Positions 8,547 through 16,906 of a stretch of 49,430 nucleotides of DNA are shown one piece after another. This stretch comes from a virus. Where the stretch lies: IMG/VR virus record IMGVR_UViG_3300049048_000108, positions 1 to 49,430 of that record; one strand, written 5' to 3'. Position numbers and translations under genes: made by a program. Position 1 is the stretch's first letter. Each line of letters opens with the position of its first letter. The notes beneath the pieces are model-generated. The model was not told the origin of the DNA and ran no database searches. It saw only the letters and a program-made list of their open reading frames with translations.

Positions 8547-9760
8547 CACGCTCGCCTCCGCTTCTTCCTGGTCTTCTTCCGCTTCTGCGCCGCCGCGCGG
8601 CTCTTGCCCTTCGGGCGCACGTTCCTCACGTAGCCCACGGACATGTCGCCGCCCGCCGTGAGCGGGATGGCGAACTCCATCAGCCGGTGGTTGCCTGCGA
8701 ACTTGGTCGTGTTGCAGCGTACCACGTCCATCTCCTCCAGGTGAGGGATGACCAGGGTGTCGTACGCCACTTCGACGGACTGGAGCAGCCCGCTCGCGAG
8801 CTCGCGCTTGGCCCGCGCCTTGGCCTCGGCGTCGTTGTCGACGTTGTCGTCCTCGATCACCACGGGCAGGTACCGAGGCCCGCCGACGCGGCCGAGAGCC
8901 CACGGAGACAGGGGATGCTGGCGGTCGGCCACCAGGCGCGCGTGCGGGCGCTTCTTGGTGGTCTTGCCCTTCTTCTTCTTGGGCTTCTTGCCCAGGACCT
9001 CGACCGCGTTCACCACGTCGTCGATGGAGAATCCCACGTCCGGCTCGGTCTTGATGGAGCGACCCTCGACGAACGTGAAGCTCACGCCGCTCGGGCGCTT
9101 CCTCATCCGGCAGATGCCCAGCCCGTCATAGAAGAGCTGGTACCCGATGGACGCGGCGAGCTGCTTGGCGACCGCCCACGGGAGCTTGTCACCGCCGACC
9201 GAGACGTTGCGCGGGAGCTTCGCCTTGGAGCTCGGGAGCCTCACCCTGCTGGGCGCCTCGCCCATCATGTTGACGAGGATGTAGCGGATGGCGCTGACGA
9301 TCGTCGCGCCCTTCTTGAACGTCTTCTCGTTCCACGCCGTCGACAGGCCGAAGATCTCCTTGCCCTGCGCCTCGGCCTTGACGATGGCGCCGGTCCGCTC
9401 CAGCTTGGTCAGCGGTCCGGTGAAGACCGGCGTGGTGTACCGCACGGTCTCCATCGGGTTGATGATGGCGTACTTCACCTGGATCATCCGGTCGGCGAAG
9501 AGGGCACCGTCGTCAGGGCTCTTGCTGTCCAGGTGGAGAGCTCCGGTCGGGTCGAGCAGGTCCATGTCGAGACCACGGGTGACCTCCGCCCCAGCGTCGA
9601 CGGTGACCTGTCCGTCCAGCAAGCGAGCCGAGAGCTCCTCGCCGATGCTGGTGTGGTTGAGGTCCATGAGCTGCAGGCGGACGTCGATCCGGTGGTGGGT
9701 CTGGAGGAGGTCGTGGAACGCCGCCTGCCCGTTGGCGTTCAGGCCCAGGTCGATGGCCAT
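8546..9760 (-). CDS. Minor tail protein (hub-like)
   Basis: 404 aa; ATG 9760 overlaps the upstream stop. Residues about 1-150 are beta-rich (RIDVRLQLMDLNHTSIGEEL, VRYTTPVFTGPLTKLERTG), and a segment WAVAKQLAASIGYQLFYDGLG near 200 resembles the middle of tail-hub/Gp27-like proteins. A Lys-rich stretch lies near 280 and the C-terminus is very basic (KKTRKKRRRA). In siphophages, the second or third gene after the tape measure usually encodes the hub or a baseplate protein, which fits here. Function is inferred from order and weak similarity. Confidence 0.65.
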   Translation of the reverse strand: MAIDLGLNANGQAAFHDLLQTHHRIDVRLQLMDLNHTSIGEELSARLLDGQVTVDAGAEVTRGLDMDLLDPTGALHLDSKSPDDGALFADRMIQVKYAIINPMETVRYTTPVFTGPLTKLERTGAIVKAEAQGKEIFGLSTAWNEKTFKKGATIVSAIRYILVNMMGEAPSRVRLPSSKAKLPRNVSVGGDKLPWAVAKQLAASIGYQLFYDGLGICRMRKRPSGVSFTFVEGRSIKTEPDVGFSIDDVVNAVEVLGKKPKKKKGKTTKKRPHARLVADRQHPLSPWALGRVGGPRYLPVVIEDDNVDNDAEAKARAKRELASGLLQSVEVAYDTLVIPHLEEMDVVRCNTTKFAGNHRLMEFAIPLTAGGDMSVGYVRNVRPKGKSRAAAQKRKKTRKKRRRA

Positions 9761-11595
9761 CAGAAGTCCACCTGGAAGAAGCGGAAGCTCACCAGGTACT
9801 CCACCGTGCCGTCGGCGTAGGCCAGCGGCGTGTCGGTGACGTCGAGGATCACCACCCGCATGACCTTGTCGACCCACACGAGCTTCAGCACCATGCCAGG
9901 GTGGTCCTTGAACCACTCCAGGTCCGTGAGCTGCTGGTCCGCCGAGACACCGGGCACGGTGTCGTTGAGGAGGACACCGGAGACCTCGCCCTCGTACCCA
10001 CGGTGGTTCTGCGTGACGAGCACGGGCGGCGCGTCGCCGAGCAGGTAGTGGATGGCCGACTCCTCGGTCCGCTCGGCTGCCACGTTCGGGTTGAACAGGT
10101 AGATGAGCCGGTCGTTGTCGGTCTCGGAGAGCGTGGTGGTGATGGGCTTGACGAGCCCAGCCACGGTCGGGTTGCCCGAGCTCACCACGCCGTTGACCTT
10201 CCGGGCCACGGACCAGGTGTGGTTGCGGCGCGGGCGCGCCTCGTCGTCGTGGTACACGTAGTGGGTGCCGCTCTCCAGCACGTCCACCGGGAAGACCTCG
10301 TCGACCGCCTTGCCGTTGCGGAGGATCACGTAGCTGTCCGGCGCCGTGGCGTCGTCCCACTCCAGCGTCATCCTCGACTGGTAGGTGTGGGTGGTCCCGG
10401 TGAAGCCGGTGACCGTGGCGACGGTGTTGCTGAGCTCGAAGGTGAAGTCCCGGAACGCCTCAACGTACGTGGGGTCATCGGGCACGCTGACGCGGTCGAT
10501 GGTGTCCCAGATGCGGACGATGAGCCGGTACACCTTGCCGACCTCGGTGAGCTTGCCCGGAGGCGGCGTCACGGAGGTCTCGGTGGACGTGATCTCGCCG
10601 CTGTTCCAGATGTACTTCTCGGGCGTCTCGGGCGTGGCGATGAGCACCTGGTACTTGAGCTGGGTGCGCCCGGTGAAGGTCCACGAGAAGGGCGGCGTCG
10701 GCTCCGTGACGAAGTCGTTGGGGTCGGCTGCCGGGTTGGTGATCGTGAGGGTGCCCTTGGAGGTCCTCGTGAAGCTCGCCGGGTCGCTCCAGCCCGACGG
10801 GATCCCTGCTCCGTCGACGTTCTGGACGCGCCACCAGAGCACGGCGTCGGCGGCGAGCCCGCCGTACGCGGTGTCGTCGAGGTCCCACTGCGGAATGGTG
10901 GCGGGCACGTTGGCGTCCAGGAGGTCCGGCGTGTTGGCGTCCGCCAGGGCCTCGGTGCTGAACAGGCGGAGGTTGGCGCTCTGCATGGTCTGGTCGCCAG
11001 CCGGGTCCACGAAGTCCCAGCGGAGGGTGGGCTTGGCGATGGAGACGGCGAGACCGTTGTCCGGGATGAGGACCTCGGGCGTGTCGGGCGCGTCGCTCCA
11101 GGTGATCTCCAGCATCGGGCGGTACTGGCTCGGACCCTGCGCCGAGTACAGCCACTTGGCGGCAGCACCCGTGGCGCTGATGCGGAAGCCGTACCACGGA
11201 GCTCCGTCGGCCACCTGCTGCATCACGTCGGTGACGTTGAACTCCCAGGCGGTGCCCGCAGCCGCGCTGGTCTTGGCCACGGTCTTGGTAGCTCCGGTCA
11301 CGCCGGGCTTGTTGTTCCAGTTGACCCGGTTGACGCTGAACTTCGAGGAGAGTCGCTGCAGGGACAGGGTGACCGCGCCCGCGAAGCCCGCGCCCGAGTA
11401 GACCACCAGGCGCGCGTTGAGGATCGTGGTCTTCGACATGCCCGACGGCACGCCGAAGTAGATGTACCCGAAGCGCGTGTTCGCCGAGCTTCCGTCAGCG
11501 AGGTACAGGCGCTGAGCGGTGCCGTAGTTGCGGCTGGGATACTTCTCGGACACGTAGGTGTCCGAGGCGTTCCTCAGCGGGATCGGATCACCCAT
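9760..11595 (-). CDS. Minor tail protein with DNRLRE domain
   Basis: 611 aa, directly after the tape measure and overlapping it by one base. Residues about 8-170 match a DNRLRE-type (carbohydrate-binding, family 96-like) domain: ASDTYVSEKYPSRNYGT, RFGYIYFGVPSG, WNNKPG, and a closing YRPMLEITW. Two to three fibronectin-III-like segments follow, with FSWTFTGRTQLKYQVLIA and WDDATAPDSYVILRNG. The C-terminal about 130 residues (LIYLFNPNVAAERTEES to FRFFQVDF) resemble a distal-tail-type domain. It likely links the tail tube end to tip proteins and may bind cell-wall glycans. A DNRLRE domain at the N-terminus of a distal-tail-position protein is unusual. Confidence 0.7.
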   Translation of the reverse strand: MGDPIPLRNASDTYVSEKYPSRNYGTAQRLYLADGSSANTRFGYIYFGVPSGMSKTTILNARLVVYSGAGFAGAVTLSLQRLSSKFSVNRVNWNNKPGVTGATKTVAKTSAAAGTAWEFNVTDVMQQVADGAPWYGFRISATGAAAKWLYSAQGPSQYRPMLEITWSDAPDTPEVLIPDNGLAVSIAKPTLRWDFVDPAGDQTMQSANLRLFSTEALADANTPDLLDANVPATIPQWDLDDTAYGGLAADAVLWWRVQNVDGAGIPSGWSDPASFTRTSKGTLTITNPAADPNDFVTEPTPPFSWTFTGRTQLKYQVLIATPETPEKYIWNSGEITSTETSVTPPPGKLTEVGKVYRLIVRIWDTIDRVSVPDDPTYVEAFRDFTFELSNTVATVTGFTGTTHTYQSRMTLEWDDATAPDSYVILRNGKAVDEVFPVDVLESGTHYVYHDDEARPRRNHTWSVARKVNGVVSSGNPTVAGLVKPITTTLSETDNDRLIYLFNPNVAAERTEESAIHYLLGDAPPVLVTQNHRGYEGEVSGVLLNDTVPGVSADQQLTDLEWFKDHPGMVLKLVWVDKVMRVVILDVTDTPLAYADGTVEYLVSFRFFQVDF

Positions 11596-14267
11596 CAGCC
11601 CATCCTTCCGTGTGCACCGGCGAACCGGTCGTTGCCTTCGACGACATCCTCAGCCAGGCCACGGATCCACGCACGACCGTTGCGGTCGATCGTGAGGCGT
11701 CCCTCCACGAGCCGGGAGCGACCCGCCTGGGTCGCGGTACCCACGGAAGCTCCTCGGCCGCGAGAGGGCGCCTCGTGGAGCGAGGACAGCTTGCCTGCCT
11801 TGTAGACGCGGTCGAGCTGGCGCCAGAGCTGGCGCAGCGGGATGACCGCCTCGTCCTCGCCCGCCTCGGCCACCCAGGCCATGGTGGGCGCCGTGAGCAC
11901 ACCACCGTGGGCGAGCTGCGGGATGTCGGGCGGGTTGATGGAGACCGAGCCGGGTCCGGGCGGGTTGATCGTGAACTCCAGCGCCGAGTTGATCGAGCCG
12001 ATGGCGCCGTTGAGGAGCCCGCGCACGAAGTCCCAGATGTTGCCCGCGATGCCGCTGATGAGGCCAGCGGCGTTCTTGATGCCCTGGACGAACTGGTCGA
12101 TGATGAACTTGCCCGCCGCGAGGAACAAGCTCCCGAGCCCTCGGAGGAGACCGGGGATGGCCTTGACGCCTGCGACGATGACGCCGCCGATGCCCTTGAT
12201 GATGGCCCCAGCGGTGCTGAGGAACCCACGGAGGATGGAGCCCAGCACGCCCACCACGCCACGAAGGATCTGCTTGACACCCTCCCACGCCTTCGACCAG
12301 TTGCCGGTCAGCAGCGCGGTGAAGACCTTGATCACACCGATGATGATGTTGAGGACCCCACGGAGGACACCGAGCGCGGTGCGGATGGCGGTGCCGAGCA
12401 CCTTGACGAAGGTGTTGAAGAACACCGAGCCGACCCGGACCAGCAGCGGCAGGATCGTGCTCACGAACAGGTTCGCGAGGATCTTCAGCACGCTGATGAG
12501 GAACTGGATGGCCGGGCTGCCCATGATGGCCTGGAACAGGCCCACCAGCGAGCTCACGAGGTCGCCGACCACCGGGATGATCCGCTGGATGGCAGGCCAG
12601 ATCTGGTTGAAGGCGCCCTGCAGCGCGCCGAGCGCCGACGTGGCGGCGCCCTGGATCACCGGCAGGACCTCCGACATGAAGACCGCCGCGAGCTGCTGGA
12701 TGAAGCCGATGAACCGCTGGACGTAGGGCATCGCGGCGACGAAGAGCTGCTGCATGAACTGGCCGAACCGCTGCAGGTACGGCAAGCTCGCCTGGAACGC
12801 CTGGAGGAGGAACGCGCCGAACTGCTGGAGCTTCGGCACCAGGTAGTCGATGGCGCGCACCAGGTAGTCCCGGAGCACGGCGCCGATCTGGTTGACGATC
12901 GTCCGGAACCGCTCACTGTTCTTGTAGAAGTACACGAAGGCAGCGACCAGCGCGGCGATGGCGGCGACCACGAGGATGATGGGACCGGTGAACAGGAGCA
13001 TCCCGGCGCGCATCGCCATGAACGCCGCCTTGAGCTTGAGGAAGCCACCGACGAGGAGGAGCCCGGCGCTCAGCAGGGCCAGGAAGACCGTGACCGCCTC
13101 CAGCACCGGACCGGGCAGCTCCAGCACGACGTTGAGGACGCCGGTGAAGCCGTCGACCACGGTGCGCAGCAGGCCCAGCAGCGGCGTGCCGATCTGGATC
13201 ATGAGCGTCTCCAGGGAGCCCTGGAGAGCTTCGAGCGAGCCCTGGAAGTTGTCGAGCCGGGTCGCCGAGACCTCAGCGGCGGTGACCTTGCTCATCGAGT
13301 CGGCCATCTTGTCGAAGCCCTTGGACCCGTTGTCCGCGAGGATGGCGGCAGCCCGGATGCCGTCGGCGCCGAACAGGGTCTGGAGGGTCGCCTGCTTCTG
13401 GGCCTTGGTCATGCCCTCCAGGGAGCCCGCGAGGACACCGCTGATGTCGCTGAGGCTCTTGAGGTTGCCTTCGGCGTCGTAGAAGGCGTTGCCACCGTCC
13501 TCGGTGACGATGCCGAGCTCCTTCATGGCGTCGGCGGTCTTCTTGGTGTCCGGCTGCAGGTTCATCAGCATGGACTTGAGCGACGTACCGGCGTCGCTGC
13601 CCTTGATGCCCGCGTTGCCCATCAGGGCGATGGCAGCGGCGGTGTCGTCGAAGGTCGCGCCCGCGAGGTTGGCCACGGCGCCCACCTGGGACAGGGACAT
13701 CCCGAAGTCACCGACGTCGATGGCGGAGGCGTTGGCCGCGCCCGCGATCTTGTCGGCCACGTTCACCATGTCCTCGGCGGACAGGTTGAACTGGTTCATG
13801 GCGTTGGAGGCGATCGTCGCCGCCTCGGGCATGGAGACCTCGCCTGCGGCGGCGAGGGCGACGGTGGCGTCCGCAGCTCCGCCCATCACGTCCTGGACGC
13901 TGAGGCCCGCCTTGACGAGCTCCTCGATGGCGCTCGCGGACTCGCTCGCGCTGAACGCGGTGTCCTTGCCGAGCTGGAGGCTCTTGTCCCGGAGCTGCTC
14001 CATCTCCGCAGCGGAAGCTCCCGAGACCGCCTGCACTGCGGACAGGCGCGCCTCGAAGTCGGCGGCGCTCTTGACGGCGAGGCCCAGGCCACCCGCGATG
14101 ACCGCTCCAGCGGTCGCGAGCTGCCCGCCAGCCTTGCTGGTACGGGCAGCCGCGTCGTCCGCTGCAGAGCCGGTCGCTCGAAGATCCCGGCTGGCCTGGT
14201 TGGCGCCGTTGCCGTTGTACTCGATCTCGATGACACCGCGTGCGGTTCCGAGGTTGTAGTCCGCCAC
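11595..14267 (-). CDS. Tape measure protein
   Basis: 890 aa, GTG start at 14267 behind a GAAGGG site. Residues about 85-330 match the TP901-type phage tail tape measure core (AAEMEQLRDKSLQLGKDTAFSASE, GDFGMSLSQVGAVANLAG). The centre (about 380-760) alternates hydrophobic helices such as AVTVFLALLSAGLLLVGGF, as expected for a protein ejected into the membrane. The end has a GGVLTAPTMAWVAEAGEDEAVIP segment common in this family. At roughly 1.5 angstroms per residue it predicts a tail of about 130 nm. Its place after the tail chaperones is canonical. Confidence 0.92.
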   Translation of the reverse strand: MADYNLGTARGVIEIEYNGNGANQASRDLRATGSAADDAAARTSKAGGQLATAGAVIAGGLGLAVKSAADFEARLSAVQAVSGASAAEMEQLRDKSLQLGKDTAFSASESASAIEELVKAGLSVQDVMGGAADATVALAAAGEVSMPEAATIASNAMNQFNLSAEDMVNVADKIAGAANASAIDVGDFGMSLSQVGAVANLAGATFDDTAAAIALMGNAGIKGSDAGTSLKSMLMNLQPDTKKTADAMKELGIVTEDGGNAFYDAEGNLKSLSDISGVLAGSLEGMTKAQKQATLQTLFGADGIRAAAILADNGSKGFDKMADSMSKVTAAEVSATRLDNFQGSLEALQGSLETLMIQIGTPLLGLLRTVVDGFTGVLNVVLELPGPVLEAVTVFLALLSAGLLLVGGFLKLKAAFMAMRAGMLLFTGPIILVVAAIAALVAAFVYFYKNSERFRTIVNQIGAVLRDYLVRAIDYLVPKLQQFGAFLLQAFQASLPYLQRFGQFMQQLFVAAMPYVQRFIGFIQQLAAVFMSEVLPVIQGAATSALGALQGAFNQIWPAIQRIIPVVGDLVSSLVGLFQAIMGSPAIQFLISVLKILANLFVSTILPLLVRVGSVFFNTFVKVLGTAIRTALGVLRGVLNIIIGVIKVFTALLTGNWSKAWEGVKQILRGVVGVLGSILRGFLSTAGAIIKGIGGVIVAGVKAIPGLLRGLGSLFLAAGKFIIDQFVQGIKNAAGLISGIAGNIWDFVRGLLNGAIGSINSALEFTINPPGPGSVSINPPDIPQLAHGGVLTAPTMAWVAEAGEDEAVIPLRQLWRQLDRVYKAGKLSSLHEAPSRGRGASVGTATQAGRSRLVEGRLTIDRNGRAWIRGLAEDVVEGNDRFAGAHGRMG

Positions 14268-14291
14268 GGAGTCACCGTCCCTTCATCATCG

Positions 14292-15171
14292 TCACAGCTT
14301 CACGGGTCCGGCTCCCTTGGAGGAAACGGTACCGCTGCCACTGGCCACCGGATCCCTGAACTGCTGCTTGCCGCCGAGCCACTTCGCGATCACCCGCTGC
14401 CTGCGCCCGTTGGCCTGCGACTTGCTCTTGGCGCCCTGCTCGGCCTCGGCGAGCTCGGCGTCAAGCTGGGACCCGAAGAGCCAGCACGCGCGGTCGAAGC
14501 TCCACGCGGTGACGGCGTCCTGGATCCCATAGAGCTCACTCGGCCTGCACCTGTACGCCTTCGACAGGCGCCAAGCCTCCCACAGCTTCTCCGAGTCCGC
14601 TACGAAAGGACTCCAGGTCGCGGGTCCCACCCACGACGAAGTTGAAGATGAACATCTTGTCGACGAGGTCGATCATGTCGGCGTACACCACGCCGCTCTG
14701 GCGCCGCGTGATGTCGTTGGGCGTCATGTGGACCTCGGGCTTCACGACGCAGTGGCAGACCACCTTGTCGATGACGTGGGTGACCTCCGCGAGGCCCTCC
14801 GTGTCGCTCATCAGCGAGTGCATGTCGATCTCGCTGGTCTCGGGCTCGCCCGCCTTGCCCTGCACCCGCTTGAGGTGCTTCTCGTTGACGATCTGCGACA
14901 GCGAGTCGACGTTGTGGAGGACCCCACTCTTCATGAGGCCCTCCATGCCGGGACGCCGGACCAGGCAGAGCTGGCCGGACGGCACGGTGAGGTCCTCCAT
15001 GCCGCCGACACCGCCCGAGAGCCAGGCGTCCGGCGCGTACTTGGAGGTCGGGTCCTCGACGGTGGGGATGGGGTCGGGCTGAGCCGAAGCTCGTGCCGAG
15101 CTGGCGCGCTTGGTGGTCTTCCGAGCGGGCTGGCGGTCGGCGGGCTGCTTGCGAGTGGTGCTGGACGGCAT
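14292..15171 (-). CDS. Tail assembly chaperone, +1 frameshift form
   Basis: Predicted about 292 aa: read 15171 down to 14605, then shift +1 and read 14603 down to 14292. The second frame is open from 14672 and encodes VADSEKLWEAWRLSKAYRCR, then PSELYGI, a sequence style typical of actinophage gpT-like extensions. Its only in-frame start (GTG 14630) lacks a ribosome site. The shift must be +1 (or -2), not the common -1. The long form joins tape measure to tube subunits during tail assembly and is absent from virions in known systems. The exact slip site is inferred. Confidence 0.75.
14536..15171 (-). CDS. Tail assembly chaperone (short form)
   Basis: 211 aa zero-frame product. The first about 50 residues are Lys/Arg/Ser-rich; residues 60-211 form the conserved body (GQLCLVRRPGMEGLMKSGVLHNVDSLSQ, VCHCVVKPEV, VYADMIDLVDKMFIFNFVVGGT). 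It corresponds to the gpG-type chaperone that binds the tape measure and recruits tail tube subunits. It lies between the major tail protein and the tape measure, as usual. A second open frame (14292 to 14672) overlaps its end and has no ATG or ribosome site of its own, indicating a frameshifted long form. Confidence 0.85.
   Translation of the reverse strand: MPSSTTRKQPADRQPARKTTKRASSARASAQPDPIPTVEDPTSKYAPDAWLSGGVGGMEDLTVPSGQLCLVRRPGMEGLMKSGVLHNVDSLSQIVNEKHLKRVQGKAGEPETSEIDMHSLMSDTEGLAEVTHVIDKVVCHCVVKPEVHMTPNDITRRQSGVVYADMIDLVDKMFIFNFVVGGTRDLESFRSGLGEAVGGLAPVEGVQVQAE
14604..14613 (-). promoter_or_regulatory. Candidate +1 frameshift site
   Basis: Minus-strand order is GAG TCC TTT C: an SD-like GGAG (14614-14611) lies three bases before the rare Phe codon TTT (14607-14605). 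A +1 slip moves the Phe tRNA from TTT to the better-paired TTC (14606-14604) and enters the gpT-like frame at GTA. SD-like sequence three bases upstream of a slippery pyrimidine codon is the arrangement of the bacterial prfB +1 site. An alternative slip is GGG to GGA at 14628-14625. Confidence 0.55.
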
Positions 15172-15199
15172 CCTGGTGCTCCTTGTCCTGGTGGGTGGA

Positions 15200-15748
15200 T
15201 CAGGCGATGGCGGTGGCGTTCTCGTTCTGGACGAACTCGTAGAGCACGTCCTCCTCGCCGGTGACCAGGGACGGCAGCGCCGCGCCCGAGCCGCTGGTGA
15301 GGAAGAACGAGCCGTCGGAGAACTCGCCCTCGATGTTGCCGGTCACGCGGCAGCGCGGGAGGCGGCAGTGCACGTCGCCGCCCGAGTCGCTGATGACCTG
15401 GCCCTCGACCTGGAAGAAGGGACGGGCGTCCGTCACCTTCTTGGTGAAGGTCTTGACGATGTTGGGCGTCACGCCGGACTCGACGATCGTGCCTCCCGCC
15501 ATGACCTGCAGGGCCTCGAAGCTGAGGCCACCGGCCTCCAGGTCCCACTCGACCGAAGCACCCTGGCCGCGCGTGGTGACGACCTTGTCGTCACCGCGAA
15601 GCTCGGTGAACTCCTCGGCCTCGGAGAAGCTGAAGGTCCGGGCGTTGGGGAGGTCGACCGCATCGCCGAGCGTGGTCGCGCCTCCGTTGGTGTACGGCGT
15701 GAGCTTGACGTCACGCAGACCGTACGGCAGTGCCGTTCCGAGAGGCAT
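15200..15748 (-). CDS. Major tail (tube) protein
   Basis: 182 aa; ATG 15748 follows AAGGGGAGGTCTC. An in-frame longer start at 15802 is rejected because it lacks a ribosome site and overlaps the upstream gene more. The sequence is beta-rich, with LRGDDKVVTTRGQGASVEWDLE, GGLSFEALQVMAGG and VYEFVQN-like terminal strands, characteristic of siphophage tube proteins. It stands directly before the tail chaperones. It polymerises around the tape measure to form the tube. Confidence 0.85.
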   Translation of the reverse strand: MPLGTALPYGLRDVKLTPYTNGGATTLGDAVDLPNARTFSFSEAEEFTELRGDDKVVTTRGQGASVEWDLEAGGLSFEALQVMAGGTIVESGVTPNIVKTFTKKVTDARPFFQVEGQVISDSGGDVHCRLPRCRVTGNIEGEFSDGSFFLTSGSGAALPSLVTGEEDVLYEFVQNENATAIA

Positions 15749-15932
15749 GAGACCTCCCCTTCCTGGTTGGATCCTTGAACTGGCGGGTGTCCACCAGCTC
15801 ACCTGTGGTGGCGTCGAAGCGGTGAATCACCACGACGCCTGGGCCTGCTCCGCAGAACCGCGAAGAGCACTTGACCTCGATGACGTTGTCACCGAGCTCG
15901 CCGTGCTTCTTCGAGGCGCATCGCAGGTCCAC
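15711..15932 (-). CDS. Small Cys-containing (Com-like) protein
   Basis: 73 aa, GTG start at 15932 behind GGAGGG, overlapping the major tail gene by 38 bases. The pattern MDLRCASKKHGELG, then VIEVKCSSRFCG resembles the Mu Com-type zinc ribbon found in small phage proteins (R-C ... I-E-V-K-C-x-x-x-x-C), with three clear Cys and nearby His. The C-terminus is basic (TRKGRSHASRNG). Possible roles are RNA or DNA binding, or translation control of the tail genes. The overlap with the tube gene start could couple or limit tube protein translation. Confidence 0.6.
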   Translation of the reverse strand: MDLRCASKKHGELGDNVIEVKCSSRFCGAGPGVVVIHRFDATTGELVDTRQFKDPTRKGRSHASRNGTAVRSA

Positions 15933-15936
15933 GTGG

Positions 15937-16203
15937 TCAGCCCTCCGCCGGGACCTTGAAGCGGTCGTCGTTGCGGAGGACAGCGAGCTGGTCGGCGGAG
16001 AGGTCGGAGACCTTGACCCGCTTGCGGTTGGCGGCGTTCCAGACCACCTGCTCCAGCTTCTCGGCCTCGACGCCCGCCTTGCGCCAGTCGGCGGCGGAGA
16101 TCTTGGCCTCGTTGGCGGTGCCGACGTACTCGACGACCGCCTCGTCCTTGGCCGTGGTCGCCGAGCTCGCGCTGGTCTCCGTGGCCTTCTGCGTGGTTGC
16201 CAT
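15937..16203 (-). CDS. Hypothetical head-tail region protein
   Basis: 88 aa; ATG 16203. The first 20 residues are Thr/Ala/Ser-rich. Then EYVGTANEAKISAADWRKAGVEAEKLEQVVWN and a terminal DLSADQLAVLRNDDRFKV form a conserved small domain often found between the tail terminator and tube protein in actinophages. No biochemical function is known. It may fold as a tube- or connector-associated accessory. Confidence 0.65.
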   Translation of the reverse strand: MATTQKATETSASSATTAKDEAVVEYVGTANEAKISAADWRKAGVEAEKLEQVVWNAANRKRVKVSDLSADQLAVLRNDDRFKVPAEG

Positions 16204-16221
16204 GTGCTCCTCCTAGAGCTC

Positions 16222-16626
16222 TCAGGGTGCAGTGTACCGCGAGACGACGTTGAAGTCGGCGTACCGCGTCACCGTGTTGTACCCGCCATCGAACAGGTCC
16301 GGTCCTTCGCCCAACCACTCAGCGGTGGTGAGGGTCCAGCCGTCTTCGCCTGCCCGATGGACGGTGGCAGGCAGAAGCTCCTTGAGACGCTGCAGCGCGT
16401 CAGTGATGCGCCCGTAGTCGCGCTGGGTGTCGTGGACCCAGATGGAGCACCGGTCGGCGCCCACCTGCTTGAAGGCCATGGTGGTCGGGTCCCAGCGGAT
16501 CACGATGAAGAGCTGCTCAGCAGGCGTGTCGACCGCGTTGGTCGGGTACACCGCCTCGACCCCGATGTCCTCACCGAGGATGGGGTCCTGCTCCAGCAGC
16601 GACTGGAGGGCGGCGCGGGCAGGCAT
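16222..16626 (-). CDS. Tail terminator
   Basis: 134 aa; ATG 16626 overlaps the upstream stop (TGATG). The composition is alpha/beta with EQLFIVIRWDPTTMAF, SIWVHDTQRDYGRITDALQRL and a terminal YADFNVVSRY strand, as in gpU/tail-terminator-like proteins that cap the tube and fix its length. Its position two genes before the tube protein and after the HK97-gp10-like gene is canonical. Confidence 0.7.
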   Translation of the reverse strand: MPARAALQSLLEQDPILGEDIGVEAVYPTNAVDTPAEQLFIVIRWDPTTMAFKQVGADRCSIWVHDTQRDYGRITDALQRLKELLPATVHRAGEDGWTLTTAEWLGEGPDLFDGGYNTVTRYADFNVVSRYTAP

Positions 16627-16904
16627 CAGCGCCCGCCGAGGTTGTACGCGCTCGTCCGGTGACCCTTGAGCTGGCGGATCTCCATCAGCGCCGCCTCCAG
16701 CCGGGCCTGGGTGTCGGCGAGCTCCTCCTGGAGCTTCGCCATCTCGTCGTCGTACGACGCACCGGCCATGATCCGGTTGATGGACGCCACCTGGTTGCGG
16801 ATCTGGCGCTGGCGCCGGTCGTCGACGTCGGCGACCTCCTGGACCAGCGCGTCGACGATCTCGGCCTTGGTCTTCTTGAGGATTGCCTCACGGTTGATGG
16901 CCAT
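16626..16904 (-). CDS. Coiled-coil hypothetical protein
   Basis: 92 aa; ATG 16904 is preceded by AGGAGGTAG bases. It is almost entirely helical, with REAILKKTKAEIVDALVQE and heptad-like KLQEELADTQARLEAALMEIRQLKG. It sits inside the head-tail connector block between the HK97-gp10-like protein and the tail terminator, where a small insertion gene is not obligatory. No family recognised; a structural accessory or assembly factor is possible. Confidence 0.65.
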   Translation of the reverse strand: MAINREAILKKTKAEIVDALVQEVADVDDRRQRQIRNQVASINRIMAGASYDDEMAKLQEELADTQARLEAALMEIRQLKGHRTSAYNLGGR

Positions 16905-16906
16905 TC

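Noticed and set aside
14292-14630. Separate 112-aa gene starting at GTG 14630
   Set aside because: No ribosome site, and the frame is open further upstream to 14672 overlapping gpG; a frameshift product explains it better.
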